Shown piece by piece: positions 26,267-35,670 of a DNA stretch of 64,000 nt. The DNA lies in assembly GCF_017922435.1 (NCBI RefSeq), contig NZ_VDEZ01000001.1:1573501-1637500 (forward strand), given 5' to 3'. Source of the DNA: Thalassospira sp. ER-Se-21-Dark. GTDB lineage: Bacteria; Pseudomonadota; Alphaproteobacteria; Rhodospirillales; Thalassospiraceae. The position numbers and the translations under genes were made by a program. Under the pieces are notes generated by a model, which saw only the letters and a list, made by a program, of their open reading frames with translations, was not told the origin of the DNA and did not search any database. Position 1 is the first letter of the stretch; each line of letters opens with the position of its first letter.

Positions 26267-28531
26267 TCAGGCGGCCTTGTGATCGGTCGCTGTATCTTCC
26301 TTGTTTGTCGTGTCGTCCTGTTCGGGGTCTTCGATCTTGTCATCGGGGCGCTGGCCATGCGGGTTGCGCAGAAGGTTTGCAATCATGCGCATGCCGACTT
26401 CGCCCTGAAGGGTCAAAAGGCTTTCGGGGTGGAACTGCACGGCACTGATCGGCAGGCTTTTGTGGCGGATGCCCATGATCACCCCGTCGTCACTGCGCGC
26501 CGTGACCGTAAGGTCGGCTGGCATTTCAGCCGCCTTGGCAAACAGGGAATGGTAGCGTCCGACAACAATGTCTTCGGGCAGGCCATCAAACAGCGGATCG
26601 GTTGTATCGAGTTTCACCTTTGACGGTTTGCCATGCATCGGTGTGACAAGTTGGCCGAGGGATCCGCCAAAGAATTCGACAATCCCCTGCAAACCCAGAC
26701 AAACCCCGAACACCGGCAAGCCGGCCGCAAGGGCGCGTTCGATGCTGTCGCGCAGGTGATAGTCATCAGGCCGCCCGGGGCCTGGTGACAGGAACACCAG
26801 ATCAGGTTTGAAATCCTCAAACGCCTGATCGGGGAAGCCCGGACGGAGTGTGAGCGTCTCGGCACCCGTCGCACGGATGTAGCTGGCAAGGTTTTGCACA
26901 AAGCTGTCTTCGTGATCGATCAGAAGCACGCGTTTACCAACGCCTGAAACCGTCGGATCAAGGGTGACTTCATCCTTGGCATCACGGGTGACGGCATCGA
27001 TCATTGCTGATGCCTTAAGGACGGTTTCGGCTTCTTCGGCGTCCGGTTCACTATCAAACAGAAGCGTCGCACCCGCACGGACTTCGGCGACACCCTGTTT
27101 GAGACGCACAGTGCGCAGCGTCAGGCCGGTATTCAGATCGCCATTGCACAAAACAGCGCCAATCGCCCCGCCATACCAGGCGCGCGCACTGCGTTCGACG
27201 GCCTCGATATGTTTCATGGCGGCGCGTTTTGGGGCTCCTGTGACCGTGACCGCCCAGCAATGGGTCAGGAAGGCATCGAGCGCATCGAACCCGTCGCGCA
27301 GGCGACCCTCAACATGGTCGACCGTGTGGATCAGACGCGAATACATTTCGATCTGACGACGGCCCAGAATGCGGATGCTGCCCGGTTTGCAGACACGTGC
27401 CTTGTCGTTGCGATCGACATCCGTACACATGGTGAGTTCCGATTCTTCCTTGGCCGAGTTCAGCAATGTGCGGATATTTTCGGCATCCTCAATCGCATCG
27501 CGGCCACGCGCGATGGTGCCGGAGATCGGGCAGGTTTCGATACGCTGTCCCTTGACCCGGACATACATTTCGGGCGATGCGCCAATCAGGTGTTCACCGT
27601 CGCCGAGATTGATCAGAAAGCCATAGGGGGCGGGGTTGCGGCGCTTTAGACGGCGGAAAATTTCCGACGGTTTGACATCGCAAGCGGTGCGGAAAACGCG
27701 GCTGGGCACGACTTCAAACAATTCGCCACGGGCAAAGCGGTGCTTGGCATCGTCAACAATGGCGGCATATTCGCCCTGTTTCATGTCGTTTTCGATGGCG
27801 GCGTTGTTGCCGCGCGATGGCGGGTGGGGTTGTGAAATGCGTTCAAGCCCTGCGGTGCTGCGGCCATCGGGGGCGATAAATTCATAATCAAACCGGGTGG
27901 CGACGCGCGAGGCATGGTCGACTGTAACCATTTGATCGGGCAGGAACAGGTGGATGTCCTTATGGTCCGCCGGGCGGTCTTGTGCCAGATTGATCTGTTC
28001 GAAATGAAGCGCGATGTCATAGCCAAAGGCGCCATAAAGCCCAAGACGTTCATCGCCCTTGTGCCCGAACAGATCACGCAGTGCGCGCACAACCGAAAAC
28101 AGGCTGGGTTGCTGGCTGCGTTCTTCTTCGGGGAACCAGGCGGCGGGTTTTTTGACCACACCATAAAGCCCGTCTTCGCCGTTGGTCAGGCTTTCGACAT
28201 GGGGATGGTTTTCAAGGGCAACCGAAATGACATCAAGCAACACCCGACCGCGATCATTAAGCGCATGCACGGCAAAGCCGCGTTCGCGCCCGACAATTTC
28301 AAGTGGTGGGGCATCAAAGCCCATATCCCAACGTGAATAGCGCCCCGGAAATTCATAGCTTGAAGACAGCAACACGCCCTTGGTGGCATCAAGCGCATCA
28401 ATCAGGCCTTCGGTTGCGTTTTCGTAGGGCATTTCGGTCATGCGGCGGATGACCGAAACACCGCCATCGGTGGTGTAGCGGTATTCGCTGCTGTCAGTGG
28501 AAATGCCGGTTTGGCTTGTCGGGGTCGTCAC
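26267..28531 (-). CDS. trpEG: Fused anthranilate synthase TrpE(G)
   Basis: First committed step of tryptophan synthesis: chorismate plus glutamine to anthranilate. 754 aa, a fusion of the synthase subunit and the glutamine amidotransferase subunit, as in rhizobia and other alphaproteobacteria. TrpE part: P-I-S-G-T-I-A-R-G, E-S-E-L-T-M-C-T-D-V-D-R-N-D, T-G-A-P-K-R-A-A-M. Amidotransferase part from about 540: S-P-G-P-G-R-P-D, nucleophile Cys in G-V-C-L-G-L-Q, and V-Q-F-H-P-E-S. GTG start at 28529-28531 follows AGGAG; a TTG eight codons upstream is less likely. Preceded by a leader peptide and attenuator. Confidence 0.96.
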   Translation of the reverse strand: MTTPTSQTGISTDSSEYRYTTDGGVSVIRRMTEMPYENATEGLIDALDATKGVLLSSSYEFPGRYSRWDMGFDAPPLEIVGRERGFAVHALNDRGRVLLDVISVALENHPHVESLTNGEDGLYGVVKKPAAWFPEEERSQQPSLFSVVRALRDLFGHKGDERLGLYGAFGYDIALHFEQINLAQDRPADHKDIHLFLPDQMVTVDHASRVATRFDYEFIAPDGRSTAGLERISQPHPPSRGNNAAIENDMKQGEYAAIVDDAKHRFARGELFEVVPSRVFRTACDVKPSEIFRRLKRRNPAPYGFLINLGDGEHLIGASPEMYVRVKGQRIETCPISGTIARGRDAIEDAENIRTLLNSAKEESELTMCTDVDRNDKARVCKPGSIRILGRRQIEMYSRLIHTVDHVEGRLRDGFDALDAFLTHCWAVTVTGAPKRAAMKHIEAVERSARAWYGGAIGAVLCNGDLNTGLTLRTVRLKQGVAEVRAGATLLFDSEPDAEEAETVLKASAMIDAVTRDAKDEVTLDPTVSGVGKRVLLIDHEDSFVQNLASYIRATGAETLTLRPGFPDQAFEDFKPDLVFLSPGPGRPDDYHLRDSIERALAAGLPVFGVCLGLQGIVEFFGGSLGQLVTPMHGKPSKVKLDTTDPLFDGLPEDIVVGRYHSLFAKAAEMPADLTVTARSDDGVIMGIRHKSLPISAVQFHPESLLTLQGEVGMRMIANLLRNPHGQRPDDKIEDPEQDDTTNKEDTATDHKAA

Positions 28532-28600
28532 GTTTTTTACTCCTGTGTGGGCCAAGCGCTGCAGGAGCCATGTGATCTTTAGACAAGGAAGAAGAAGTCT

Positions 28601-28665
28601 GAAAACACAAAGCCGCCTGCAAGAATGAGGCGGCCGGTATGTTTAGGGCACGAATTTTGGCCGCC
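28601..28665 (-). promoter_or_regulatory. trp attenuator: overlapping terminator and antiterminator
   Basis: On the minus strand GCCGCCT (28628-28634) pairs with AGGCGGC (28612-28618) to form a terminator followed by TTTGTGTTTT. The same segment (28629-28635) can instead pair with GGCGGCC (28659-28665) lying next to the leader stop codon. The two structures exclude each other, the classic transcription attenuation design. Confidence 0.85.
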
Positions 28666-28668
28666 CGC

Positions 28669-28728
28669 TTAAGCGAGCCACCACCAACGATTTGCAATGC
28701 GGGTCTGGTTCATGCCGTGTGTTTTCAT
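28669..28728 (-). CDS. trpL: trp leader peptide
   Basis: A 19-codon reading frame with three consecutive Trp codons (28678-28686) just before L-A-stop, ending four bases before the antiterminator arm. Stalling of the ribosome at these codons when Trp-tRNA is scarce would favour the antiterminator and allow trpE(G) expression. The ribosome site is weak (GGTTGAG). It lies only 31 bases after the stop of the upstream ion channel gene, so its promoter probably sits inside that gene. Confidence 0.85.
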   Translation of the reverse strand: MKTHGMNQTRIANRWWWLA

Positions 28729-28759
28729 GGCTCAACCATGTGCCCAAAAAAACCGGGCG

Positions 28760-29752
28760 TCAAGACTTTTGCGGCGTGGGTGTTGTTTCGGTGTCGTGCA
28801 GTTCAAGATGAAGCGGCTGATGGCAATGCGGACAGGTCAGGATTTCATCGCTTTCATTGCGGTGGACATCGCGGATGTCCTCGATGATTGACTGGGCCTG
28901 TTCTTCGCTGATGCCGAGTTCTTCCTGATGGGATCGCAATTTGTTGCGGACCCGCTCAGTCAGGCGTTTGCCCATCAATTGCCGGGTGGCCTGATGGCGA
29001 TATTCGGCTTCGCGCCTGCGCAGTTCGGCGTTAAAGGCCGACGCCAGAATACCGGCCGGCACGGCGACAATCCCGATGCCGGTCAATGAGATGATGCTGG
29101 CAAGGAATTTGCCAAACGGCGTGATCGGCACAACATCGCCATAGCCAACCGTGGCAAGCGTAATGACACTCCAATACAGCGCATCAAGCAGGTTGGAGAA
29201 TTGTTCAGGTTGGGCTTCGTGTTCGGCGAGGTAAATCGCCCCGGCGCTGAAAACCAGCATGCAGGCAAGGGCGGCACTGGCGGCACCGAAAATGCCCATC
29301 TGCTGGCGAAATACCAGCATCATCAGTTCCAGCCCGGTGGAATAGCGGGTGAATTTCAACAGGCGCAGCAACCGGACAATACGGATAAAGCGCAAATCAA
29401 TGCTGGTAAAGAACCACAGGAAGATCGGCAGGATCGCCAGAAGGTCAATCAACGCCATCGGCGTCAGCATATAGCGCAGCCGACCGAATGTGCCCGCAAA
29501 ACGGGGATTGTCCGGGGCGGACCAGACACGCAGGCCATATTCGATGGCAAAGATCAGCGTGCAGACGATCTCGATTGTGGCAAACAGAATGAAATAGCGT
29601 TCGGCAAAGGCTTCGACCGAGTCAAAGATCACCGAGACGACATTGATGATGATCGCGCTGGCCAGAACCAGATGCACAAACAGCGAAAACCGCGACTCCC
29701 GGTCAACACCGTGCAGAAGCTTCTGGGTTCTTGATCGAAGGGTCGGTTTCAT
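28760..29752 (-). CDS. Voltage-gated-type potassium channel
   Basis: 330 aa from the ATG at 29750-29752 (the frame extends 8 codons upstream). Six membrane helices: S1-S4 with a charged S4 (R-F-I-R-I-V-R-L-L-R-L-L-K-F), then S5, pore helix and S6, with the K+ selectivity filter T-V-G-Y-G-D-V-V-P. The C-terminal cytoplasmic part (about 235-330) is Arg/Glu-rich and predicted helical, ending with a C-P-H-C-H-Q pair that might bind zinc. It lies between trpF and trpL on the same strand. Confidence 0.9.
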   Translation of the reverse strand: MKPTLRSRTQKLLHGVDRESRFSLFVHLVLASAIIINVVSVIFDSVEAFAERYFILFATIEIVCTLIFAIEYGLRVWSAPDNPRFAGTFGRLRYMLTPMALIDLLAILPIFLWFFTSIDLRFIRIVRLLRLLKFTRYSTGLELMMLVFRQQMGIFGAASAALACMLVFSAGAIYLAEHEAQPEQFSNLLDALYWSVITLATVGYGDVVPITPFGKFLASIISLTGIGIVAVPAGILASAFNAELRRREAEYRHQATRQLMGKRLTERVRNKLRSHQEELGISEEQAQSIIEDIRDVHRNESDEILTCPHCHQPLHLELHDTETTPTPQKS

Positions 29753-29861
29753 GTCGCGCGTACTCGGTCCGGGCAATGGAGTGCACTATTGCCCGGGCAG
29801 TTTTGCGCCCAATCATTTCAGAAATGGTTAAATCAGCTCTGATCGCAGTTGCTCAGCGGGA

Positions 29862-30506
29862 TCAGTACCCTTTTGCCGCCTGGATGAAGGCCGAGATTTT
29901 GCGCGGGTCCTTGACCCCCTTGCTGCGTTCGACACCGGATGACACATCAACCCACGGGGCACCTGTAATCGTCACGGCCTCTGCGACGTTGCTGGGATCA
30001 AGTCCGCCAGCCAGCATCCAGTTGCTTTGGAAGTTTTGACCGGTCAGAAGCGTCCAGTCGAACGACACGGCATTGCCGCCGGGAAGGACGCTGTCTTTGG
30101 GCGGTTTGGCATCAAACAACAGAAAATCGGCAATGCCGTCATAGTTCTTCTTGGCGTTTTCGATGTCGTTTGCGGTGCTGACCGAAATGGCCTTCATGAC
30201 CTTGAGGCCAAAGCGTTCCTTGACCTCGGCCACGCGTTCCGGGCTTTCCTTGCCATGAAGCTGGATGACGTCGAGATTGCCCGCCTTGATCGCGTTTTCA
30301 AGTGCCTCGTCACCGGCTTCGACAAACAGGCCAACCTTATAGATGCTGTTGGGGACCCGTTCGGTGAGCGTCTTGGCACCCTTAAGCGAGATATGGCGCG
30401 GGCTTGGCGGGAAGAAGACATATCCAAGCGCATCTGCCCCGGCACTCATGGCTGCAATCGCGGCATCTTCGCTGTTAATTCCACAGATTTTTACCATGCA
30501 GGTCAT
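29862..30506 (-). CDS. trpF: Phosphoribosylanthranilate isomerase
   Basis: Third step after anthranilate synthase in tryptophan synthesis. 214 aa TIM barrel. V-K-I-C-G-I near the N-terminus (catalytic Cys), G-Y-V-F-F-P-P-S-P-R, V-Q-L-H-G, L-L-F-D-A-K (catalytic Asp), A-G-G-L-D-P-S-N-V and D-V-S-S-G-V-E are all present. ATG at 30504-30506 follows AGGA. trpB and trpA, usually next, are not here. Reads toward the channel and trpE(G) at 109-base spacing. Confidence 0.96.
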   Translation of the reverse strand: MTCMVKICGINSEDAAIAAMSAGADALGYVFFPPSPRHISLKGAKTLTERVPNSIYKVGLFVEAGDEALENAIKAGNLDVIQLHGKESPERVAEVKERFGLKVMKAISVSTANDIENAKKNYDGIADFLLFDAKPPKDSVLPGGNAVSFDWTLLTGQNFQSNWMLAGGLDPSNVAEAVTITGAPWVDVSSGVERSKGVKDPRKISAFIQAAKGY

Positions 30507-30541
30507 CGGGGCATCCTGTTCTTGTCGTCGCTCTAATCTCG

Positions 30542-30559
30542 GCGACAAATGGTTGTCGC
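30542..30559. promoter_or_regulatory. Palindrome between divergent trpF and ubiE
   Basis: GCGACAA-ATGG-TTGTCGC: two 7-bp arms with 4-base centre in the shared promoter region. Could be an operator; binding protein unknown. Confidence 0.4.
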
Positions 30560-30662
30560 GTCAGATTGACTTAACAGAAATGACCACGATCCAACAGGAT
30601 ATTTGCGTTTTGTCGTGGCTTTCCACTGGCAGGATAATCATTGCTGCGCTATTTTCCCGGCC

Positions 30663-31436
30663 ATGAGCAAGAACACAGACCCTGCCGCGGGCGAAACCGG
30701 CGAAAACACAACCCACTTTGGTTTTCGTGATGTTCCCGAAAGCCAGAAGGCATCCATGGTGCGCGAGGTCTTCGACACTGTTGCGTCGAAATATGACCTG
30801 ATGAACGATCTGATGAGCGGTGGTGTGCATCGCTTGTGGAAAGACAGCTTCATCAACGAGCTTAAGCCGCGTCCGGGCATGAAGTTGCTCGACGTTGCCG
30901 GGGGTACTGGTGATATTGCGTTTCGCTTCCTGAAGAATGGTGGTGGCTCTGTCACGGTCTGTGACATCAACTATGAGATGCTCCATGTCGGGCGCGACCG
31001 CGCGGTTGATCACGGGATCCTGAAAAACATCAACTGGACGGTCGGTGATGCGCAGAAATTGCCGCTGCCCGATCAATCTGTTGATGCCTATACCATCGCC
31101 TTTGGCATTCGCAATGTGACCCGCATTGAAGAAGCGCTTTCAGAAGCCTATCGCGTCCTGCGTCCGGGTGGAAAGTTCCAGTGTCTTGAATTTTCCAAGG
31201 TCGTCGTGCCGGGGTTTGACAAGCTGTATGATACCTATTCATTCAAGCTTTTGCCCGAAATCGGCCGGTTTATTGCGGGCAATCGCGAAGCTTATCAGTA
31301 TCTGGCGGAAAGCATTCGCAAGTTCCCCGATCAGGAAACATTTGCATCCATGATCCGGGCTGCCGGCTTTGAGCGGGTAAAATACCGCAACCTGTCTGGC
31401 GGGATTGCGGCCATTCATTCCGGTTGGCGGATATAA
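30663..31436 (+). CDS. ubiE: Ubiquinone/menaquinone C-methyltransferase UbiE
   Basis: SAM-dependent C-methylation in ubiquinone synthesis. 257 aa from the ATG at 30663. Class I methyltransferase motif [12 protein letters not shown] around residue 80, plus UbiE signatures [17 protein letters not shown] near residue 45 and [10 protein letters not shown]. Starts an operon with ubiB (13-base gap). Confidence 0.96.
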   Translation: MSKNTDPAAGETGENTTHFGFRDVPESQKASMVREVFDTVASKYDLMNDLMSGGVHRLWKDSFINELKPRPGMKLLDVAGGTGDIAFRFLKNGGGSVTVCDINYEMLHVGRDRAVDHGILKNINWTVGDAQKLPLPDQSVDAYTIAFGIRNVTRIEEALSEAYRVLRPGGKFQCLEFSKVVVPGFDKLYDTYSFKLLPEIGRFIAGNREAYQYLAESIRKFPDQETFASMIRAAGFERVKYRNLSGGIAAIHSGWRI

Positions 31437-31449
31437 GGGCGTTTGACGC

Positions 31450-33012
31450 ATGATCCGTTTTATTCGTAACAGCTTTCGCCTGCTTGCCATGGCGCGCACT
31501 TTGGCGCGCTATGATGCGTTGTTTCCACTTGCCCTTGTGCCGGGGGGGAAACTTGTGGCGTTTCTGGCTCGCCTGACCGCACCGTTTTCGCGCCGGTCTG
31601 ATTTGCCACCGGGCAAACGACTGGCCCGTGCGCTTGAGGAATTGGGCCCGGCCTTTATCAAGCTTGGCCAGACTCTGGCGACCCGATCCGATTTGATCGG
31701 CGATGATGTGGCCGCCGACCTTTCGTCGCTTCAGGATCGCCTGCCGCCATTTTCGGCCAAGGTTGCCAAACGCATCATCACCGAACAACTGGCCGAGCCG
31801 TTTGACGTGCTGTTTGCCGAATTTGATGAAACGCCCGTTGCCGCCGCATCCATCGCACAGGTGCATTTTGCGACCACGACCGACGGGCGCGAAGTGGCGG
31901 TCAAGGTCCTGCGCCCGGACATCCGGTATCGCTTTGCGCGCGATATGGACCTGTTTTACTGGATTGCGGAACTTGTCGAACTGACCCAGCCGCGTCTGCG
32001 TCGTCTTAAACCGATTGAAACGGTCAAGGCGCTTGAAGACAGTGTCCATCTTGAGATGGATCTGCGTTTCGAGGCGGCCGCGGCATCGGAATTCCGTCAA
32101 AATTTCGAAGACGATCCGACCTATTACATCCCGCAGATCGATTGGGAACGCACCGCCGAACACGTGATGACCATGGAACGGGTCAAGGGTGTGCGCATTG
32201 ATAATGTCGAAGCCCTTGATCGCATGGGCATTGACCGGTCCGACTTGTTGGCCAAGGCGGCCGGGGCATTTTTCCAACAGGTTTTCCGCGACGGGTTTTT
32301 CCATGCCGACATGCATCCGGGCAACCTGTTTGTTGATGAAAATGGCCGGGTGAGTTTGGTTGATTTCGGCATCATGGGCCGGGTGGACAAACAGACACGC
32401 CTGTATCTGGCCGAGATGCTGCTGGGCTTTTTGACGCGTGATTATCACCGCGTGGCAGAGGTCCATTTCGAAGCCGGGTATGTGCCGCGCAACCAGTCGC
32501 TTGAAAACTTTCAGCAGGCCTGCCGGTCGATTGGCGAGCCGATCCTGGGCAAGGAACTGGCCGATATTTCCGTCGGGCGGTTATTGGGGCAGTTGTTCCA
32601 GATTACCGAACAGTTCGGCATGGAAACACAGCCACAGCTTTTGATGCTGCAAAAAACCATGATCGTTGCCGAGGGGCTTTCGCGTATTCTCAGCCCGAAT
32701 GAGAATATGTGGGAATTGTCGCGTCCGCTGATCGAAGACTGGATGCGTGAAAACCTTGGTCCGGAAGCCAAGATCAAGGAAGCCACCCTTCAGGCGGGCA
32801 CCATGTTGCGCCGACTGCCGCGCGTGATCGAAGCCGCAGAACAGGCATCCGCCGTCTTTACCGATCAGGGTTTACGCCTGCATCCCGACACGGTTGCCGC
32901 CATGCGTGGCAAGCCAAATAACGGACAAAGCAAACCTAGCGGTTTTTCGCGCCAATCCCTTGTGATGTGGGTGGCGATTGCGGCACTGGCTGTTGCGGTT
33001 TACCTGAAATAA
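31450..33012 (+). CDS. ubiB: Ubiquinone biosynthesis accessory factor UbiB (ABC1/ADCK family)
   Basis: 520-aa atypical protein-kinase-like ATPase needed for aerobic ubiquinone synthesis. The KxGQ region (F-I-K-L-G-Q-T-L-A-T-R) is at about 75, the ATP-site A-A-S-I-A-Q-V-H at 135-142, and H-A-D-M-H-P-G-N with V-D-F-G-I-M-G further on. Two C-terminal membrane helices are expected, and the last (V-M-W-V-A-I-A-A-L-A-V-A-V-Y-L) is clear. coaBC, often next in this class, is absent; a GNAT gene follows 27 bases later. Confidence 0.95.
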   Translation: MIRFIRNSFRLLAMARTLARYDALFPLALVPGGKLVAFLARLTAPFSRRSDLPPGKRLARALEELGPAFIKLGQTLATRSDLIGDDVAADLSSLQDRLPPFSAKVAKRIITEQLAEPFDVLFAEFDETPVAAASIAQVHFATTTDGREVAVKVLRPDIRYRFARDMDLFYWIAELVELTQPRLRRLKPIETVKALEDSVHLEMDLRFEAAAASEFRQNFEDDPTYYIPQIDWERTAEHVMTMERVKGVRIDNVEALDRMGIDRSDLLAKAAGAFFQQVFRDGFFHADMHPGNLFVDENGRVSLVDFGIMGRVDKQTRLYLAEMLLGFLTRDYHRVAEVHFEAGYVPRNQSLENFQQACRSIGEPILGKELADISVGRLLGQLFQITEQFGMETQPQLLMLQKTMIVAEGLSRILSPNENMWELSRPLIEDWMRENLGPEAKIKEATLQAGTMLRRLPRVIEAAEQASAVFTDQGLRLHPDTVAAMRGKPNNGQSKPSGFSRQSLVMWVAIAALAVAVYLK

Positions 33013-33039
33013 CTAGATCAGTTTTGTGGGACGACCAAG

Positions 33040-33480
33040 ATGGCAGATGGCGACAAAACCATTGAAATCAGCCTGGATCGGTCACGGATCGATCTTGAGT
33101 ATTGCTATGATTTTATCGCTGCGTCCTATTGGGCCGCCGGGCGGACGCGCGGTGAGTTTGACCGATCTGTCGAGATGTCATTTCCTGTCGGCGCCTATTG
33201 CGATGGCCGTCAGGTCGGTTTTGCGCGCGTGGTCAGCGATCAGATCGCCATTGCCTATGTTGCCGATGTGTTTGTCGATCCGGATTATCGCCGCATGGGC
33301 ATTGCCGCCAAAATGATCGATGCGTTGCATAGTCACCCGGAACTAAAGCGTGTGAAACGCTGGCTTCTGGCGACAGCGGACATGCAGCCGCTTTATCGTT
33401 TGCATGGCTATGCCGATCTCGACGATATGATGATGATGCGTCTTGATGAGGACGCACGGGACCGCGATCCATTACGCTAG
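33040..33480 (+). CDS. GNAT-family N-acetyltransferase
   Basis: 146 aa. Motif A region V-A-D-V-F-V-D-P-D-Y-R-R-M-G-I-A-A-K-M-I carries the acetyl-CoA pyrophosphate loop (R-R-M-G-I-A). M-Q-P-L-Y-R-L-H-G-Y near residue 115 is motif B. It follows ubiB at 27 bases and probably shares its transcript; the substrate is unknown. Confidence 0.88.
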   Translation: MADGDKTIEISLDRSRIDLEYCYDFIAASYWAAGRTRGEFDRSVEMSFPVGAYCDGRQVGFARVVSDQIAIAYVADVFVDPDYRRMGIAAKMIDALHSHPELKRVKRWLLATADMQPLYRLHGYADLDDMMMMRLDEDARDRDPLR

Positions 33481-33498
33481 GACCACATTGAAAAACAA

Positions 33499-33532
33499 AA
33501 ACGCCGCCACGGATAACCGGGCGGCGTTTTTT
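33499..33532. terminator. Bidirectional terminator
   Basis: ACGCCGCC/GGCGGCGT arms (33501-33508, 33520-33527) with flanking A and T tracts, between the convergent GNAT and chemoreceptor genes. Confidence 0.85.
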
Positions 33533-33552
33533 GGCTTTAAGCCAGATGACGC

Positions 33553-35211
33553 TTAGCTTGCGCGCACTTCATTAAGGAAGTTGCCAACCTCACCGCGCAG
33601 CGTGCCCGACTGGCTGTTAAGCTTGTCAGACGCGCCCAATACCTGATGGGCGGCTTCGCCGGTCTGGCGGGCGGCTTCCTGCATTTCGCGGATGTGGTTG
33701 GACACTTCCTGCGTGCTTTGAACGGCCTGCTGAACCGAGGTCGAGATTTCCGTGGTTGCCTGACCCTGTTCTTCGACCGCAGCCGCCACTTCGGACGCGA
33801 TGTCATTCAGGTTGGCAATAATGCCGGTGATCCCGTCAATCGCGCCAACCGCCTGCTGGGTCGAGCCCTGAATACCGGAAATCTGTTCGGAGATATCCTC
33901 GGTCGCACGCGCGGTCTGATTGGCGAGGTTTTTGACCTCGTTGGCGACCACGGCAAAGCCCTTGCCGGCATCACCGGCACGGGCGGCCTCGATGGTGGCG
34001 TTAAGTGCCAGCAAGTTGGTCTGTTCGGCAATTGCCTGAATGATCTGGACGACCTCGCCGACTTTCTGGGCCGAGACATCAAGACCCTGAACCATTTCGT
34101 TGACCCGGTTTGCCTCGGTCGAGGCATTGGCAGTGATGTTCGAAGTTTCATTTACCCGCGCGCTGATATCGCGGATCGAAACAGCAAGCTGTTCGGCCGC
34201 ACTTGCGACGGTTTCGACACTGTGATTGGCCTGCTCAACCGCGGCGACCACTGCCTGTGATCCGGCTTCGTTTTGTTGCACGGCGGCCACCATCGTCTGG
34301 GCGACTTCCTGCATTTCGCCAGATGCGCCAGATACGCCATCGACCACACCCATGACGGTTTGTTCAAACCGGCCGGCAAGGGCCGCCATGGCTTCGCGAC
34401 GCTTGGCCTCGGCACGTTCGCGTTCCTGTTCGCGTTCACGATCAAGCTGGGCGACGCGCTTGGCGTTTTCCTTGAATATTTCGACCGATGAGGCCATTTC
34501 GCCGATTTCGTCATTGCGCTTGAGGCCCGGGATATCGACATCCAGTTCGCCATCGACAAGCGACCGCATCGCGCCATTGATTTTAACCATCGGGGTCAGG
34601 ATCTGATGGCGCAGGACAAACCATGTGACGCCGAGCAGAACCACCAGAATGGCCGCAGCCAGGGCGACCTGAATGATAACGGCCTGCTGGACTTCGGCAT
34701 TGACGCGATCAAGTGACCAGGCGGTAACCAGCATGCCACGATACTGATCTTCGTCGCGGCGCTTGGAGTATTTGGTAATCGGGGCACCGACGATCACGGC
34801 ATCTTCGGAAATGAAGCTGATGACTTCCTTGTTTTCAAGCTGCCCGAGATATGGCTCGATCAGGGATGCCAGCTCATGCTTTTTGAGTGTTTCTGACTGA
34901 TAGGTCCCGATGGCATCACCATCAGGATTTGCCGCGATCAGGCTTGCCAGCTGCGAGCCTTCCTTGTCGGTTATCTTGCGGAATTCCTTTTCGACCGATG
35001 CGCCGTCCATGGCGATGAAGCCCGGCTGAACCGCAGTTGACAGCATTTCGGTTTTTTCGACCGATTCATTGTACATGATTTCGATCATGGCATTGCGTTG
35101 CGAGACGGTCTGGATGGTCATCATCGCGGCGAAACCAACGACGAGAAGTCCCACAATCACAAAAATCACTTTACGTCCGACGGAGGCACCGGATCTTTTA
35201 GGTTCGGCCAT
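33553..35211 (-). CDS. Methyl-accepting chemotaxis protein
   Basis: 552 aa. First membrane helix at about 14-36, a short periplasmic sensor of about 140 residues, second helix at about 178-200, HAMP ([10 protein letters not shown] through [15 protein letters not shown]), then a long coiled-coil signalling domain with the hairpin tip [20 protein letters not shown]. No C-terminal pentapeptide tether for CheR is seen. Orphan receptor: no che genes nearby. Confidence 0.95.
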   Translation of the reverse strand: MAEPKRSGASVGRKVIFVIVGLLVVGFAAMMTIQTVSQRNAMIEIMYNESVEKTEMLSTAVQPGFIAMDGASVEKEFRKITDKEGSQLASLIAANPDGDAIGTYQSETLKKHELASLIEPYLGQLENKEVISFISEDAVIVGAPITKYSKRRDEDQYRGMLVTAWSLDRVNAEVQQAVIIQVALAAAILVVLLGVTWFVLRHQILTPMVKINGAMRSLVDGELDVDIPGLKRNDEIGEMASSVEIFKENAKRVAQLDREREQERERAEAKRREAMAALAGRFEQTVMGVVDGVSGASGEMQEVAQTMVAAVQQNEAGSQAVVAAVEQANHSVETVASAAEQLAVSIRDISARVNETSNITANASTEANRVNEMVQGLDVSAQKVGEVVQIIQAIAEQTNLLALNATIEAARAGDAGKGFAVVANEVKNLANQTARATEDISEQISGIQGSTQQAVGAIDGITGIIANLNDIASEVAAAVEEQGQATTEISTSVQQAVQSTQEVSNHIREMQEAARQTGEAAHQVLGASDKLNSQSGTLRGEVGNFLNEVRAS

Positions 35212-35670
35212 TTACGGTCTCCCAATCCTTCAAAGGCAGAATTAACCCAATCCCTAGATCTGATGTCGGTGATCGGCCTGAAGCTCCGATCATGTTACCG
35301 ACAGTCACGTTGTGACGAATTGTTGCCCTGTGTGATGTTCACAGTGACCAATTCGTGCGTTTATTTTTCCGTAATGAGGCACAAAGGTATGGCGACTACA
35401 TTCTGGTTTGTTGTTATGCGGTTGAGGCTACCCCATCTGGTAAAATTACTGAAACAAGAAACGATGGGCGTGGTGAATATTCCATTTCCATAAAACCAAA
35501 TGAATAAATCCACTTATTGGTAAGGCTTTTTTGGTAAATTATGCTTTGTGCAGGAAAGGCCACATGCCGCCGAATCGGGCGGTCAGTGCCGTGGTCAGTC
35601 TGTGGGAAATGCCTTTAACGGGGGCGATGGCTTTTGCCAGATGAGGGCAAAGGCACCGGGGGGAACAGGA
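35212..35670. other. 459-base gene-free divergent region
   Basis: Between the chemoreceptor and the TPR protein. AT-rich to the right. It contains TGTGA-TGT-TCACA (near 35330-35345), whose 3-base centre is too short for a Crp site, and GTCAC-GTT-GTGAC (near 35303-35315). No ORF. Promoters not assignable. Confidence 0.45.

Noticed and set aside
31270..32466. 398-codon minus-strand ORF opposite ubiE-ubiB
   Set aside because: Spans the junction of two conserved genes in antisense; no motifs.
35325..35350. TGTGA-TGT-TCACA as a Crp binding site
   Set aside because: Spacer is 3 bases; Crp sites need 6.
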